From: an uncultured Chloroflexota bacterium | GTDB lineage: Bacteria > Chloroflexota > Limnocylindria > Limnocylindrales > Limnocylindraceae | NCBI GenBank assembly: GCA_903847005.1 | Contig: CAINCM010000080.1 | Coordinates: 1 to 5,950 of the forward strand | Reading direction: 5' to 3' | Length of the DNA: 5,950 bases | Part shown: piece after piece, positions 5,573-5,950 of the stretch | How the letters are laid out: each line of letters opens with the position of its first letter | Numbering within the stretch: position 1 is the first letter of the stretch | Translations under genes and position numbers: made by a program | Notes under the pieces: model-generated | Seen by the model: only the letters and a program-made list of their open reading frames with translations | Database searches by the model: none | What the model was told of the DNA's origin: nothing

Positions 5573-5950
5573 ATGAAGCGCGCATCGCGGAGGCTCCTAC
5601 AAGGGCTGCTCATCCTCGCCCTGATCCCCTTCCTGATCGACCTCCCCTCAGGCGCTGAGGCGCGACCAGAGGAACTGCTCGCCACTGGCGCCGCGCCGAA
5701 CGCGTCGGTTGTCACGGTCGACGGGCGTCGCACCGTGGTCGCAACCGCCGGGCGCAGCAGCGATCCGACACTGATCCTGATCCACGGGTTCGGAGGGAGC
5801 ACGTTCGGTTGGCGACAGGTGATGGAGCCGCTCGCCGCGAGCGGATGGCACGTCGTTGCGCTCGACCTCCCTGGCTTCGGACTCGCCGACAAGAGCTGGA
5901 GCGCGGCCTACGACCATGCATCGCACGCGCGATTCGTCCTGGCCCTCATG
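5573..5950 (+). CDS. Exported alpha/beta-hydrolase (3' partial)
   Basis: The frame is open from the ATG at 5573 to the window end, 126 codons, with the rest outside. The N-terminus looks like a signal peptide or membrane anchor: MKRASRR, then a hydrophobic run GLLILALIPFLIDL (11-24) and a possible cleavage site after GAEA (30). The start of an alpha/beta-hydrolase fold follows: strand TLILIHGFGGSTFGW (66-80), whose HGFGG supplies the oxyanion-hole turn, and VVALDLPGFGLADK (94-107), the usual second strand and loop. The nucleophile elbow (GxSxG), acid and histidine lie beyond the edge, so activity and substrate (esterase, lipase, haloperoxidase-like) cannot be stated. No good Shine-Dalgarno site precedes the ATG; a GGGG at 5558-5561 is the only weak candidate. 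Confidence 0.8.
   Translation, partial: MKRASRRLLQGLLILALIPFLIDLPSGAEARPEELLATGAAPNASVVTVDGRRTVVATAGRSSDPTLILIHGFGGSTFGWRQVMEPLAASGWHVVALDLPGFGLADKSWSAAYDHASHARFVLALM

Overview
The window is GC-rich bacterial DNA, densely coding on both strands, with seven complete or near-complete protein genes plus one gene cut by the left edge and one by the right edge. No RNA gene, insertion sequence, CRISPR array or phage gene was seen. The proteins are Gly/Ala/Arg-rich, and several starts have a -10-like hexamer about 6 bases upstream instead of a Shine-Dalgarno site. The repertoire (single-polypeptide CbiM with a PDGLE tail, RarA, RhlE-like helicase, thioredoxin-type ArsC, secreted PA14 protein) would fit a high-GC Chloroflexota (Thermomicrobia-like) or similar terrestrial bacterium. 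That placement is inference only; there is no marker gene to prove it.

Region 1 (1-1760, + strand) is an energy-coupling-factor (ECF) transporter operon for cobalt or nickel. It holds the 3' end of the substrate-binding/membrane subunit (CbiM with a PDGLE tail), the transmembrane T component CbiQ, and the ATPase CbiO. The genes are separated by 3 and 1 bases and are probably translationally coupled. CbiO carries a histidine-rich N-terminal extension, consistent with a metal as substrate.

Region 2 (1771-4318) is a divergent pair sharing a 49-base gap. On the minus strand lies the replication-associated AAA+ ATPase RarA (convergent with cbiO, 10 bases apart). On the plus strand lies a RhlE-like DEAD-box RNA helicase with a complete motif set. 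Both are housekeeping nucleic-acid enzymes.

Region 3 (4319-5491) is a short convergent gap with a perfect 15-base inverted repeat and a longer imperfect hairpin, followed by two minus-strand genes. These are a small secreted single-domain PA14 protein and, upstream of it, a thioredoxin-coupled arsenate reductase ArsC. The two are 86 bases apart, with hairpins and a strong Shine-Dalgarno site between them, so they are probably separate or only loosely co-transcribed.

Region 4 (5492-5950) is an 81-base divergent promoter region containing the palindrome GGTTAACC. It is followed by the start of an exported alpha/beta-hydrolase that runs off the right edge.

Nothing here amounts to a clear new defence or biosynthetic system. 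The points most worth a second look are the His-rich CbiO extension, the stand-alone PA14 protein, the apparent leaderless starts and the palindromes between genes.
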